DNA of 64,000 nucleotides from Aphelenchoides besseyi (GCA_024699855.1 JAMPIQ010000003.1:2046001-2110000), one strand, 5' to 3'; numbered from the stretch's first letter, positions 11,142 to 22,714 are shown. The notes: a model not told the origin generated them from the letters alone. Program-made: numbers and translations.

Positions 11142-11451
11142 ATGTTCGCTCAAAAACTGATCACCGTCTTTGTCGTCGTTGAACTTGTGAGTTCTCGTCT
11201 TTTGGTTTTATTTGAGTTTCTGATTTCAGTTGATGGCTACCTTCGCTTTTTCTGCTCCAGTCAATGTCTTGCCATCGGCAGTCGAAGAAGTGGTCGGTGA
11301 GGTCGAGGAAATTGCCAATGGATTGGAAGAACTGGCGAGTGGTGCAAGTGGAAGCGGGGCGGAGATCACTTCTGTCATCGACTATCTGATCAAATTGCTC
11401 GAAAAGGAGTTGAACTTGATCGAAGGCTCTGGATCGGGACTTTCTCTTTGA
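11142..11451 (+). CDS. Small secreted peptide, Glu/Gly/Ser-rich
   Basis: Two exons (intron 11187-11229) encode about 88 residues: a signal peptide (MFAQKLITVFVVVELLMATF, cleavage probably after FSAP or near it) and an acidic, Val/Gly/Ser-rich mature part with VVGEVEEIANGLEELASG and a C-terminal EGSGSGLSL. No cysteines are present. A TATA-like TATATAAA lies ~60 nt upstream and AATAAA ~15 nt after the stop. A close paralogue sits inverted at 47049-47327. I do not recognise a function. Confidence 0.75.
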
Positions 11452-11669
11452 ATCGAAATTAGGAACAAATAAATTCATTGCATTAGCTCGTGTGTTTGTT
11501 CAAAACGAAGAAGCATAATTGACGATGTTTCTTTGTATTCCCAGCAATACAAACGGTTTGTGGATCTTAAGCATCTTCAAGAACACTCACCCTACAGCAC
11601 TTCCGGGCTTAGAGATTGAACAGAGACGTACACAAAGCATTCAGTCAACAAAGTTTATTACAGAAACAA

Positions 11670-13321
11670 TCAACATTTAAGAACCGAATAGACACGTTGC
11701 ATCAACGAGACGTTGGAGTTCAAGAGATTTTCCATTTCCGTCGAGCTCATGACCAGCTTGTAGTTCTCCGCACTGCGTTTGACGAACTTCAAAGCGAACT
11801 CAATGAGTTCCGAGTCGTCGTGTTTCACAGCCAAAATCAAACGAGCAGCCACGTTTTCAGAAGAGAACGTGCGCTTCAGCGACTCCAAACACGACTTCTG
11901 TAACACAAACAATAACGGCAACAAGCACTTCAATTACCTTCAATGACTCGACTCCAAACTCAATGGCAGCCGCGAAGAGCACTTCTGCCCGAGCATCGAA
12001 GTTCTCCAACCGACCGCGATAAATGAACTCAATCAATTCGCCCGCCGTCTTCTCATCCAACTGCTCGTCGTTGTGAACGTCGATCTCCGTTTTCTGATCA
12101 TCTCCGCTCAGTTGATCGGCAAAGAACGTCGACTCAGCGACCATCACTGCTTTTGAGACCTAAAAACAAACTTCAAGAACCGCAGTCTTCGACAACAAAC
12201 TTCAAAACTCTTGACACCAAAGTCGATGCTCAGATCGTTGCATTTGTCATCCAAGTGCATCGCCCACAACTTTTCACGCAACGAGTTGTCTTCATTGACC
12301 GTCACCGTTGACTTCAGTTGTTGCTTAAACTCCGGTTTCAGCTCGCTCATGGGAGTGGCTTTGCAGCCGACAATCACCGATCCATCAGAAGCGAAACTGC
12401 GCAAGTCGTCCAGTTTCAAGTACGAGCTCCAGCCCCAACCAGAGTTCTTCGACGAGAAGATAAACGAAGTTTCTGTAAAACAAGTTCAGTTCATTTCACA
12501 TCCATGCACTCACCCATCATTTGAGCCCGATTGCCGCCCGTGTTCTCGAACCAAATCGAGAACTTCAACGGAACTTCTCGTCCATCTGCCACTCCACGCA
12601 TGTTCAAGAAGATCCCACAGACTTCATTAACGACAGCTGAACGACCACGTGGAAAGATGGTGAGAAAACAATTTGGTTTTCTGGATTGCCATTCAACTCG
12701 AACTCGTCGGTCTTCCACTCTTCAGCTGCTGACGCCCGGATTGCACGATCAATAAAGTTCTCGATCTTCTGACGGAAAACAGTCGATTGTTGACTGAGAT
12801 CAACAGTCAAACTCGAGACTTTCGGTTCTTGTCCATTCGACTCCAATCCATCGACCGAATGACAACGAACACGACAGCAAATGGTGATCGAGTTGTTTTT
12901 CGCGAACTCACGAAGCGCCTCCAATTTGACGTAATCGGGCCAACCACGATCTCCGATTTGCTTCAGGATGAGAGTCGAGACTGAAAACAATAATCGTCAT
13001 TTCTGTTTTCGATTCTCAACCACCTTTCTTGCCGATGATCGCGCCCTCGGAGTTCTCGAGCCAAAACTCGGAGTCCATTTCAACCGCTGATTCGCCGCCC
13101 ATGTTGACCAGAAAGAAGTTCAGAGCACACGAACCGTTGGGACGAAGTCCACGTGGAAAGAACACGAGACAGAACTTTGCAGCTCCAGCTCCCGGCAGGG
13201 TGTAGACATCACTTGACCAGGAGTCGCCTTGGACTGCGGCCGAAGACTTCGCTTCGAAGTCGTCGATCTTCCAACGATACGAGACCGCACGATCGGATGA
13301 TTGTTCACACAAGGTAGCCAT
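11670..13321 (-). CDS. Double MATH domain plus BTB protein (cullin-3 adaptor type)
   Basis: The protein has about 495 residues. MATH1 starts YRWKIDDFEAKSS and contains CLVFFPRG. MATH2 contains KPNCFLTIFPRGRSAVVN and SGWGWSSYLKLDDL. The BTB fold follows (DLSIDFGVKSFEVSKAVMVA, then DEKTAGELIEFIYRGRLENF) with a BACK-like helical tail ending RVYSVLKC. In nematodes such proteins present MATH-bound substrates to CUL-3 ligases, and the family is highly expanded (family knowledge). Within MATH2 the frame breaks by one base at an A-run (T-run 12677-12680 on the plus strand); adding one A restores a normal MATH core. The 3' end of this gene has an inverted partial copy at 46588-46798. Confidence 0.82.
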
Positions 13322-13499
13322 AACGTTGTAAATCTGAAATAAGAGAATGAGAAGAAGAGCGAAAAAAACAGCGACCGATCGCTGCGAACTGTCAAAAGTG
13401 AAATGAACTCGGACCTTGGGATTGGACTGCGTGTTGAATTCGTTTTGAGACCAAGTGTCTTGTGGATTGGTCAATCGAATTAGTGGTTGTTGAAAGAAG

Positions 13500-14970
13500 T
13501 GATTGAGTTCAGTTAGTCAACTTCTGATTACCAGTCGGATATTCAGTTTCTATCACCATTGACATTCAACCAGAATCACAGTCTTCATTTCATGTGTCTG
13601 GTCGAATAAAATTCGCTCAGCACACCGAAGGCAATCGTATTGGATAAAACTGTAAGATAGCACAAGTTGACTCACCACATCAATTAACAACAATCGAAGT
13701 AGCAACTGACAATCAGTAACAAGCGTCATTATTTTGAACTAAACTCATAAATAACTATCGAGCGAATTCTAGGCTTCCTACAATAACAACCATCAACAAC
13801 AACGATTATTCAGTACTGCAAGTAATTCAGTTGGTCAATCACAAGAGTCACAATTTAAGTTCTGAAAGACTCTCTTATTTGTTTACAAGCTATTTGTACT
13901 GCACAACTCTCAGACACTCAGCCACTATTTTATAAGCTTTGATCAATCCAAAACTAAACGTTCGGTTGATTTCACTCATAAGCGCAATTTATTGACTACA
14001 AGATTTTCAAGTCACCGCTAAAGCCGATAGTTTTGATGACACCGTATCTTATATTGATTTCGGCTTCTATTTATTCGTCAACAACTTGTTTGGGGCCACC
14101 GAGCAGATTTGAAGGATCTTCTGATCGCTGAAATCACGAGTTGAACTGTCAGCCAGAGATTAGTGCGATCGAGTGATTTCTTGCTGTGATTGTTCAGAAT
14201 CTCCGACATCTACGCTTAGACGACATATTCGAACTGTTTTCAACGAACGACAAGTACCCAATCGTCACTTGTAACTAACCGACAAGTTCCAGGAAAATGT
14301 TAGCAATCATGACATTGGTTCTGTTTCCGAGCAACTTCGACTCTTCAAACTTTTGGATTCTTACTCTCATTTGGTCATTAACAAGTGTGCCAAATTGCAA
14401 ATGGCCATCATGAGCAGAAAGTGCTGCACGAACTTTTGCAATTTTGAGCAATTTTTGACGAATTTTTTGGCTTTCAAATGCTCTCATTTTTCTCTCAGTT
14501 ATCCGGTGGCTACGAGTTCAAACATGTGTATAGCCAGACTTTTGGGCTTTCTGTCGATATAATATGACTGCACGTTGTTGCCAAAATCTCCGAGCTACAT
14601 CGATTTGCGCAATAGACGTGCCACACAAGGGAATGGGTGGTGTTGCGTATTTCAGCTCATTGGCTGATTGGAATCTGCTGATATTCACATGGTTTTGAGT
14701 TCATTAGCAGTATTTGTTGTTCTGTTAAATACCCGCGTTTACAGTCAATGCTTATCGAGATACAGTCTAAGCAAGTTGAAATTTGATAATTGGCATTCTT
14801 CTTTTAAATTGTCAATAGTAATAAACTCTTAAGTTCAAAGTTTGTTCTTTACGTCAGAAAACATATTCGATTGTTTTCACTTTGAAGACCATAGCTATTA
14901 TTATGAACTGTTGCATCAGCTCATAATCATCTCAACAGCAAATTTTTTATTTGTTTCATCGCAAATTTGT
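13500..14970 (+). other. Intergenic stretch without a recognisable gene
   Basis: About 1.5 kb of AT-rich sequence. Short open frames occur at 14275-14562 on both strands but lack recognisable domains, convincing splice structure or a signal peptide. The left part is presumably the promoter of the minus-strand MATH-BTB gene. I see no RNA gene or transposon ends here. Confidence 0.5.
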
Positions 14971-14979
14971 CAGTTCGAA

Positions 14980-15168
14980 TCACTTTTCTTTATTTTCTGC
15001 TTCCGCGTTTTTTTGCTGGGCCAGTAGATCGGATGGGTCGTCCGGGTTTCCCTCACCAATGCTGGGAACATCACTTTGAATCGAAGGAATGTCCTTGACA
15101 TTACGTAGCGTATTATCCGAAAGATCCTCATTCGTAACTCCTGGAACATGTTTCTCACGAATTGCCAT
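14980..15168 (-). CDS. Small hydrophilic protein, unrecognised
   Basis: An ATG directly after a TTTTAAG acceptor-like sequence opens a 62-residue frame (MAIREKHVPGVTNED... ending AEAENKEK). It is polar and acidic with Asp/Glu/Pro, without a membrane segment or cysteines. It begins 17 nt after the stop of the next minus-strand gene, so it may be a second cistron, or its exon may belong to that gene by a splice I could not place. AATAAA occurs at its very end. Confidence 0.35.
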   Translation of the reverse strand: MAIREKHVPGVTNEDLSDNTLRNVKDIPSIQSDVPSIGEGNPDDPSDLLAQQKNAEAENKEK

Positions 15169-15185
15169 CTAAAACTTAAAATGCC

Positions 15186-15647
15186 TTAATGTATTGGTTG
15201 TGAGCTTTCCTGAGTTTTACGGGTGTTCATTGATTCGCTATTTGAATTAGAATTTTGGGTCGGAATCGTGACTATGAATTTGACCGGTGAATTAGCGGAA
15301 TTGGAATCAATCAGAACTTGTTCTGTAATCAAGAGTCGTTGTTTTCGATGATTATCACAGACCTCGTCGACGATTTTGAAGCCATTGAAAACAAACATCA
15401 GGTCCAACACTTAAAGTTGCAATGAGCGATTCCCAATCAGCAAAGTCCTCGACCACAAAGTCCGGGGTTTGAACGGAAATCCACGCGACAACTGAAATCA
15501 AGAGAAAGTGATGAGGGCGGTACTATCAAATGTACCGCGACGTTGCATCTGTTGAATCCATTGAAACGGCACGTCTACTCCCACACTTAGAGTGGCAAAG
15601 AAATCGGCGAGATTGTCCGAGCCAATGGGAAGAGTCCAGTTCACCAT
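15186..15647 (-). CDS. Small protein with an internal sequence repeat, unrecognised
   Basis: Three exons from MVNWTLPIGSDN. The motif ATLSVGVDVPFQW in exon 1 recurs as ATLSVGPDVCFQW in exon 2, each preceded by an acidic/aromatic stretch and followed by Gln/Arg. This suggests two copies of a ~45-residue unit. The C-terminus is Ser/Asn-rich. Splice sites fit GT-AG and keep the frame. I know no family with this motif. The neighbour downstream on the same strand is the small ORF at 14980-15168. Confidence 0.5.
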
Positions 15648-15892
15648 GACAGGCGAAGTCGACCGTTCAGATCAAAAGAAGCGGTCGAATTGTGAACAGA
15701 ATGCGAGTTTGACTTTCGGTTAAATTTGCATTTTTGATTAACTTCAGTGGAGAAAACGTTTAAATCTGAAGGCAACTGTATACAACAACAAACTCCGCTA
15801 TTTCGATCTTGTTATGACCACCATTTCGTAATTAAACTAATTTATTTTACACAAACTACCCGTAGGTCTACACAGCAATGGCAAAAAATCAT

Positions 15893-18316
15893 TTAGGATT
15901 TGAGAGCCAACAACTCGGCCGGTATCTTCTGTTCCGCTTGTTTAAGCACTTGAATCAAATCCTCGACTTGTCGAACATCCGTACGAGTGAGGAAAGTGTA
16001 CGCGGTTCCACGACGATTGTGACGAGCACTTCGACCGATGCGATGAACGTATTGCTCGATGTTGGACGGATAGTCGTAGTTGATGACCGCACGAACATCG
16101 CAAATATCCAAACCACGAGAAACAACGTCAGTGCCAAACAACACACGCGCTTCACCGTGACGAAATTCTAAAACAGTAGAAGTTGATCGTTAAATACTTT
16201 AATACCTTGCATCACACGATCACGTTCCACTTGTTGTTTATCTCCGTGAATCGCAAGAGTTTGAAATTGACCGGACAGCTCCGCTTCGGCTTCAATAACG
16301 CGACGACGAGTGTGAAAGAAGACAATCGTTTTGCCTTCTTTGGTTGCCAATTGGGTCAAAAGTTCGCGTAGTCGTCGACGTTTCTCGGTATCTGACGCCA
16401 AAACTTCGACATTTTGTTCGATGTTCGCATTCGCCGCAATCTCCAACGGGCCAACGTTCATGAACACGGGTGACTGTTGATATTGCTTGGCAAAACCGCG
16501 AACTTCTGGCGGCCAGGTAGCCGAAAACATCAACGTTTGACGATCTGGCTACAAATTCACAAGCTTCGCAATTGAAACTATCGGCTGAAACTTACACGCA
16601 ATTGGCTCATAATACTTTTGAGTTGAGCATCGTATCCCAATTCGAGCATTCGATCTGCTTCGTCGAGAACCAAATACGTGCAACGAGTAAGTTGAATCGA
16701 TCCCTCGCGAAGAAATTCCAAGAAACGTCCGGGAGTGGCAATACATACATCGACACCAAAACGCATGTCCGAACGCTGAAATTGAACAGTCTCAGAAGTT
16801 AGTCGTTAAAATGAACCTGACGAATCTTGTCTCCACCACCGTACAAACACGCCACTTGCAGGTCGGTAAATTTAAAAAAGTCACGAGCCACATCGGCAAC
16901 CTGTTGGGCCAATTCACGAGTTGGCGACAAAACCAAAACGACCGGACCTTCGCGAGTTTGACGATTTGTTTGGCCGTAGGTATGAACAAGACCGGGCAAC
17001 AAGAACTGAAATAGCCAAGTTCTTAGATGAAATGTCAATTCGAACTTACAGCTAAAGTTTTTCCCGATCCCGTACGAGCAATCGACACCAAATCTTGACC
17101 ACTCAATGCGACCGGCCAAGCAATCGATTGAACGACGGTTGGAGAGTCGAATCGACGTTCCAATTGCTCGACCAAACGCGGTGGAAATCCCGGTTCGTTA
17201 AAGTGAAGACACGGACGTGGAACTCGTGTTCCATGAAGCATGATGCGATTTTCGGAAATCCATTTGATTGTTTCGCTTTCACTGCGTTCTTTAACCTAAA
17301 AACACAAATCGATTTAAGAGGCTCTGTAACTCACACTCTCAGCTTCGACATAAAACGACTTGACCACAGGCTCTAATTGAATGGCTGACCAGTTGACCGG
17401 AGTCAATTTGCACAAATCGCCAAAGTCCGAACGACGTGGTGGTGGACGAGCTGTCGACGCATTGATAATATGCGAAACCTGTTCAATTGGTTGTTGAATG
17501 AAAGTTTGCCGACGTGAAGCAATCGGAGCGCGTTGTATTGACATCGCGAATGCATCGGCTTGCGGAGCCATTGGCCCATTGGTTGCCATTCTTGCTGGTG
17601 GTGGCGGAATTTCGAAGTTACCTCCGAACATTGGACGTTGTTGTTGATGAAACGATGGCGGTGAAGAAGCAAAACGTTGCGAATTGAATGGACGCGGGAA
17701 TTGAGGCATTCCAGAGATTGGACGTATTGGTTGACGTTGAGTTGGAAAAGCAGTGCGATTTGCGCCGGTAAAACGTGAACCAGCGGTCATTCCACGTCGT
17801 GATTCACGAGACGGCGCAGCGGAACGTTGAGAAGAACCACCGAAACGTCCGGAACGACGATTGTTGCGACGACAATCATTAGTCGAGATTTCCATAAGAT
17901 CTTCGTTTTCACTCGCCGACGAGTCTTCGAGATCGCCAGGAGCACGTGGCAATGGAGTCGGATTGAAGGCGGGATGACGTTTCGGTGGCGCCGCAGTGTT
18001 GAAAATCAATGGACGAGCAAATCCGTTGGGTACACCGCCTGAAAAAAAACAAGCGAATTTCAAGCCACCTTCTACACACAAACTCACCACCAATCGTCGT
18101 CGGTTTAACTTCTTGAGTCTTTTCGTCTTCCGTTCCAGCTTTCAATTCTTTCGGTTTTTTGATTTCGTCGCTGACCGCTTGAGAGGAATCCGAAATCATT
18201 TCGTTGGCCAAGTCATCTTCCTCTTCGTTGATCCACTTGACGTTGCCTTTGTCCACCGCATCTTCGGGCACCTTCTCGTCTACTTCTTTGCACGTAGTCG
18301 CTGATCCAGTGGACAT
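15893..18316 (-). CDS. DEAD-box ATP-dependent RNA helicase, DDX5/DBP2-like
   Basis: Seven exons encode about 720 residues. A long N-terminal extension is acidic then Arg/Pro/Gly-rich. The helicase core has all motifs: Q region with FDSPTVVQSIAWP, I ARTGSGKT, Ia PTRELAQQ, Ib TPGR, II DEAD, III SAT, IV IVFFHTRR, V DVVSRGLDI and VI HRIGRSAR. The pre-core FYVEAES and WPVALSGQDLV are typical of the DDX5/DDX17/Dbp2 group. Such enzymes unwind or clamp RNA in mRNP remodelling, transcription and splicing. The C-terminal extension is almost absent. The start at 18316 (MSTGSATTCKE) is the first in-frame ATG. No frame breaks were found, so it is a useful control for the sequence quality of the window. 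Confidence 0.9.
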
Positions 18317-18399
18317 TGCGCACGGTTTTGAGTCGTCGGAAGCGTTGGATAGTTGAAGAGAAAACAAACGGGCCACACGGTTAGATCTCAGCACTCATT

Positions 18400-18705
18400 A
18401 ATGAGCTCAACTTTGCAATTTAACTGCTTTTATACTCCAGAAATTTGCATAAAAGACAGAACGCCAAACAACAAATGGAAACTCAACGATGTTGCCTAAA
18501 CAAGAAGTTATCCAAATGAGAAATCATACGGTTTAGATGTCTGAACCCAAAGCTCTTCCATGCGAAAGTCACAATGAGACAAGTAAATAGTCAATCTCCC
18601 TTCGGAGGGCCTCCCCCTAACTGTTTTACAAAGATTATTAACGTTAGTACAAAACTTAAAAAATTCTTTTTATCATGTTTTTTATGTTTCTTATAACCAT
18701 GCCAA
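18400..18705. other. Short intergenic region with a GC-rich hairpin
   Basis: Promoter side of the minus-strand helicase gene. At about 18597-18610 the sequence CTCCCTTCGGAGGG can form a tight hairpin, followed by GCCTCCCCC. It lies close to the low-coordinate end of the Helitron remnant and may be part of its 3' end, but I cannot see the CTRR terminus that would prove it. Confidence 0.3.
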
Positions 18706-19304
18706 CAAATTATTTATTCGATACAAAAAAACAACAACCATAAATAACACACATCATTAAATAAACTAATGGGTATAATCCGCATAAGTAATCATTGATG
18801 ATGCACCATTCATGACGACGGTACGCACCACGTTGTCGTCGACGGTTTGGCATGCGGAATGAGCGTAACACAGTAGATGTACTTGCGATAGACTGCCCAG
18901 TCAAATTGTAGCGCTCCACTTCAGTATGCACGTCACGCCATTGACCGACAAACTTCATTTCTGTTCCTATAGTTAAATTATGAGGCATCGATGTCAGACG
19001 AATTGATGCTGCAACATCTTCCATCGCGACGTGACCAGCAAACTATCCATTTATCATGACTGGAACAGTTTTCACGTAAGCATCCGTTTCAAAACGTCCA
19101 AGTGGGTACTTCGGAGTACAACAAAGATCGTGCGTTCGAGTCTCGTTCATTCAATTTGAAGAAGTCCATCAGTTTGGTTCCTTTTTCCATTATTTTCTTT
19201 GCTTCCTTCAAATAGCAGTCTTCGCCGATGTAAACCGCTTGTTGATTCTCGAGATGAATTGGAAGACGTTCGACATGATGGAACTTGTCGTGCATTTTCA
19301 GCTA

Positions 19305-19607
19305 TGACGCGTTCACCCACGCCAAATCGAAAACCGAGCCCAAAACCAAAGAGCGAGGTTTATTAGGCTCAAACAAAACAAAACGAAAAACTGATCGGCA
19401 AAACCAAATCGGGGTATTTAAAGGGAGTTGTGGAGTGGGCGCGGAGTGGCTGGAGTAGCCGCCCCTTCCACCGGTTAGCCAACACAAACAAGAACAACTA
19501 CAAAACATAACATCAGATGGGGCACAAACAACGAACAATAAACTACAGGATCGGATACAACTGAAGTTTGGGGCAAAGGATTCGTCTTTAGTTCGCTCGG
19601 AGCGACA
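19305..19607 (-). repeat. Small non-autonomous element, copy A, nested in the Helitron
   Basis: A 303-bp insert is flanked by a 4-bp direct repeat GCTA (19301-19304 and 19608-19611). Its ends are short imperfect inverted repeats (TGACGC... and TGTCGC... inward from each side). On the minus strand it carries a stem-forming segment of the type GGTGGAAGGGGCGG / CGCGCCCACTCCAC. Removing it joins the Helitron reading CYRIL to KMHDKF, as in intact Helitrons. It shares its layout and much of its sequence with copy B. Confidence 0.75.
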
Positions 19608-20024
19608 GCTACAAAATTCGGTAGCACGCTTCAATTGGACCAACATAACGACGGTCAATATGATCTTTGATTTCGTCATGGTTGATATTGCCCGAAAATT
19701 GGAGTTCGAGAGAAGCAGTGTCGTGTCCTTCTTACGCATATTTGTACAAATACTTCACGTTTTTGATTGAACTGACGATTTCAACGTTGATTTGACGACG
19801 ATAACGTTTCAGAAGGTACCAACTGTACGAAACCACTCGACGAGTATCATATTTCACATCTTTGATTTCGATTGTTCGGTCTCTTCAAGAATGGATATTC
19901 GTGTTCGTTGACTTTTGTTTCGTCGAGAAATTGTTTCGGAAACTTGTGTCGACATTTGCCGTTGATCATACACGGAGCTTTTGGATTTTGAACACAATAT
20001 ACTCGATGGATCATGTACTTGCTT

Positions 20025-20268
20025 TGACGCTTCGCCGCGCCAAATCCAAACCGAATAAAAGGAGCGTTTATTCCGTCAAAATCAACAAAACCAAAAAACA
20101 AAACTAAAAAACCAGAAACAAACGGGGTTCATAAGACGGGTTGTGGAGTGGGCGCGGAATGGCCGGAGTGCCGCCCACTCCACCGGGCTACAACACAAAT
20201 TACAAACCAGGGAGCACAAAGCACAAACTACCGGCTGGGGCCTCGCCTTTCTTTCGCTCAAAGCGACA
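20025..20268 (-). repeat. Small non-autonomous element, copy B, nested in the Helitron
   Basis: A 244-bp relative of copy A is flanked by the 4-bp direct repeat GCTT (20021-20024 and 20269-20272). The ends are TGACGCTTCG and TGTCGCTTTGAGCG. Inside is an almost perfect hairpin with arms GTGGAGTGGGCG and CGCCCACTCCAC. Excising the element together with one copy of the duplication restores the Helitron reading LELVSKYMIH exactly, which fixes the insertion boundaries. Confidence 0.8.
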
Positions 20269-20898
20269 GCTTACTAATTCCAACAATTCAACATCGGATT
20301 CTGGGGGCAATTCGGCACTGAAGTACTTGTCGATATTCGCTGGTTGCAAGAACTTTTGGCTGTCTTTTAAACTTAACAAACAGTGAATGTGCGGGAGTCC
20401 TCGTTTTTGGAATTCTGTCACGTAGACGAAGCATTTTGGTTCACCGAAAACTTGCTTCTTAACCAAATCATTAATTACGGCTTCAATTTTCAATGCGAAA
20501 ACTCGTGCAACTATGTCCGGACGATCGCTTGCTGTTTGTTTGGCTCCACGACAATCGTCTCCTTAATTGTTTCCACAATATCCGGCCACATTGCATTACA
20601 CGTCATCGTAATGAAAGAATCCGGTTTTCCATTGTTCAAAACAATAGCCATGGCGTCTTGGTAGTTCTCGCGTATGAATCGCGGAGATCCAAATTGAGTC
20701 GATGCCAAGGCGTGGATTCTTCCGATGTTGTGTTCAGTTGCTGACCAATTCGACTCAAACGCGCGTGAAGTTTGTGCTAGTGCATTGTTTTCGGTTGCTT
20801 TTGTTGAATCCATCGCATTCAATCGCTTTCAACTTGAACATAAGAATCGATAACAAAACTGCTGGAACAACTTCTTTCCGTTGCAAAGATCCGACCTT

Positions 20899-21230
20899 CT
20901 AAACCGTTAGATTATGAGAGTCACGAGAATTAAATTTACGTCCAAATTCAACTATTTCATTTTTATAGCGGAGTCTGTTGGCCCGATACGGTCCATCGAA
21001 TGAAACTTTTTCCGCCTCCGATAATCCTCGCCATTTTTTGCCGGAAAATGTGGCGAACTCGAACCCATTCAACTTGGGGGTATCTGGCTGCGTTCGTAAG
21101 AACGCCAAATATTGAATGAATGACGAAGACGGGCGTTTCGGTTCTACCTCCTTCTTCGAATTGTTTCCTGAAATTACAACTAATATTGACATTTTGACAG
21201 AAACATACTGGGATTCTTTGTTTTGGCCAT
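20899..21230 (-). CDS. Single HMG-box protein
   Basis: The gene has two exons: MAKTKNP, a ~43-nt intron, then one HMG box (PKRPSSSFIQYLAFLRTQP, WRGLSEAEKVSFDGPYRANR). Conserved positions of the box (KRP, F, YL, W, L, EK, Y/F) are kept. The protein is only about 95 residues. HMG boxes bind or bend DNA; a single short box fits small chromatin or mitochondrial packaging proteins, which I cannot distinguish here. The stop at 20899 abuts the Helitron remnant, so the 3' end may have been altered by that insertion. Upstream of the ATG the same frame is open and hydrophobic to 21374, which I treat as chance. Confidence 0.7.
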
Positions 21231-21602
21231 GATTCCAACAACTAGCGTTGTCCACAACACAACGAAGAGCAGCAGCACCGCGTGTCTACTACCTAAAGAA
21301 ACAACGAAATGCCAGACTAACGGAATAGAAACCATAAACGCGGTGAGAAACCAACAAATTGGCATAAATGTCAAGATTGGCGAGGAAACGCACCAAATTC
21401 GATCTTCCTTGACAAGTTTTTTTTCTGATGTCTTATTGGTTTAGTGTTAATGAGCAAGAGCTCCGTCCAGAGTTGTTTCAAGTCAACGTAACTACCAGTT
21501 CAGCCAAAAGATTTTGATGTTAAAAGACGACAAGACTCAAATCAGAAACGGAATTTTTATGTATGATAGAGAAGCAAATTGACATCGTGAAGCAAAGAAT
21601 GA

Positions 21603-22250
21603 TCAAGGCGCTCCTGGTGGCTTTGCAGTTGACAGATTTCCAGTCGCATTCGTTCCCGGAGCCGGACCACTCGACACTGGTAGAACATTTGAAGATGGTG
21701 GCAAACCGGTGCCCGGATTTTGAGTTGGCGGTTGAAGTGTCGAACCGACGGTCGATGCAACGGTGCCCATTGAAGAAGCGGCAACAGTTCCCATAGTCGA
21801 ACCGGCTTCAGTTGCTTCGGTCGCTCCCTCCGTAAAAGTGTAGCCTGAAAAGAAACAGAGGAAAATGAACATGTCCACAGCGAACTCAACCTTTCGCACG
21901 ATCTTCAGCTTCTTTCAATTTCTTTTGACGTTGAGCGCGGAAATGGCCGATTTGTCCGAGAATCACGATCACAAATGCAATCAACGTAATTACTCCGGCG
22001 ATTCCAGCAACCGAGTAGAAAGTGATCGTAATGAAGCTGCTGAAAACGCGAACAACAATCGCTGTCATGGCTCCGAACTCAAACTTACTCGTCTGCACAA
22101 ACGTAAGCCGTCGAATTTGGCGGTGGAAGCGGATCACGTGCATGACCGACCGAAAAAATCTGAAATAAAAACTACAGAAACGTAGTGAGCAAGAAAACTT
22201 ACCATACCAACGAAGAAGAACGCCGAAATGATCGTACAGAGACGGGACAT
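21603..22250 (-). CDS. Small type I membrane protein with a Thr/Pro/Gly-rich cytoplasmic tail
   Basis: Four exons. Exon 1 encodes a signal peptide (MSRLCTIISAFFFVG), followed by a very short ectodomain rich in Pro (DPLPPPNSTAYVC). A membrane span comes next (YSVAGIAGVITLIAFVIVIL) and a basic charged segment (FRAQRQKKLKEAEDRA). The tail is about 75 residues of low complexity built from Ala/Thr/Gly/Ser/Pro (SMGTVAS repeats). The start at 22250 is preferred over the upstream ATG at 22305 because it gives the signal peptide and keeps the frame through all splices. I do not recognise the family. Confidence 0.62.
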
Positions 22251-22714
22251 CGTGTATTCGAAGTCGCGCGAGCGATCCCAAAAACGAGCAAATGAACGAT
22301 AGCATTCAATTGACGGCTTTTATATTCGCGACAACGGGAAATTTGCATAATTGTGAATTCAAATTTCATTGTCGAGCCTACAAACCAATTAACTGTTGGT
22401 AACTTTTTCGTTGAAAGTTCGAAATTCGTAGTTTGAACACCGGAACTCTCGACTATTCGATGTGTTTTTGTTCCGTTAATCCAATCGAACTCTACGAATT
22501 GTTGAAAAGAACGATTGCGCGTTTGACAATCGCAGCGACGAGTTCAATTCGAAAACAAAAGCTCGAGATTCTGCTGTAGTTTCTGTTGCTGCAACGGGCA
22601 ACTGTTCGCCTTTTGTCTGTTGACCATGAGGTTGATTTTGATGACGACTTTTGAAGCAGCTGGAAAAAAGAAGAGCGAAACACTTTCACATTTCTAGAAA
22701 TTACAACCCGAAGG

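Larger units (their letters stand above)
18710..20895 (-). mobile_element. Degenerate Helitron (Rep/helicase-like N-terminal region), inactive
   Basis: Read on the minus strand the sequence matches the Helitron_like_N domain: GSPRFIRENYQDAMAIV, GKPDSFITMTCNAMWPDI, VFGEPKCFVYVTEFQKRGLP followed by HIHCLL (the HUH-type two-His motif). Later come KYMIHRVYC, PCMINGKCRHKFPK, LPIHLENQQAVYIG and LLYSEVPTW. A full element would continue into a Pif1-type helicase, which I do not find. The frame is broken by stops (for example a TAA near 19733 and a shift near 20825-20840) and by two small insertions at 19305-19607 and 20025-20268. The stretch 18710-19085 is open in part but not recognisable. It is a fossil of a rolling-circle transposon. 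Confidence 0.82.

Noticed and set aside
20819..20890. Alternative 3' exon for the HMG-box gene
   Set aside because: The sequence reads as the Helitron (LFQQF, VIDSYVQVES, RLNAMDS), so it belongs to the transposon.
21238..21374. Hydrophobic frame upstream of the HMG-box start that would add two membrane spans
   Set aside because: The HMG ATG has its own acceptor-free but sensible context, and a membrane anchor on an HMG box is implausible; treated as chance.
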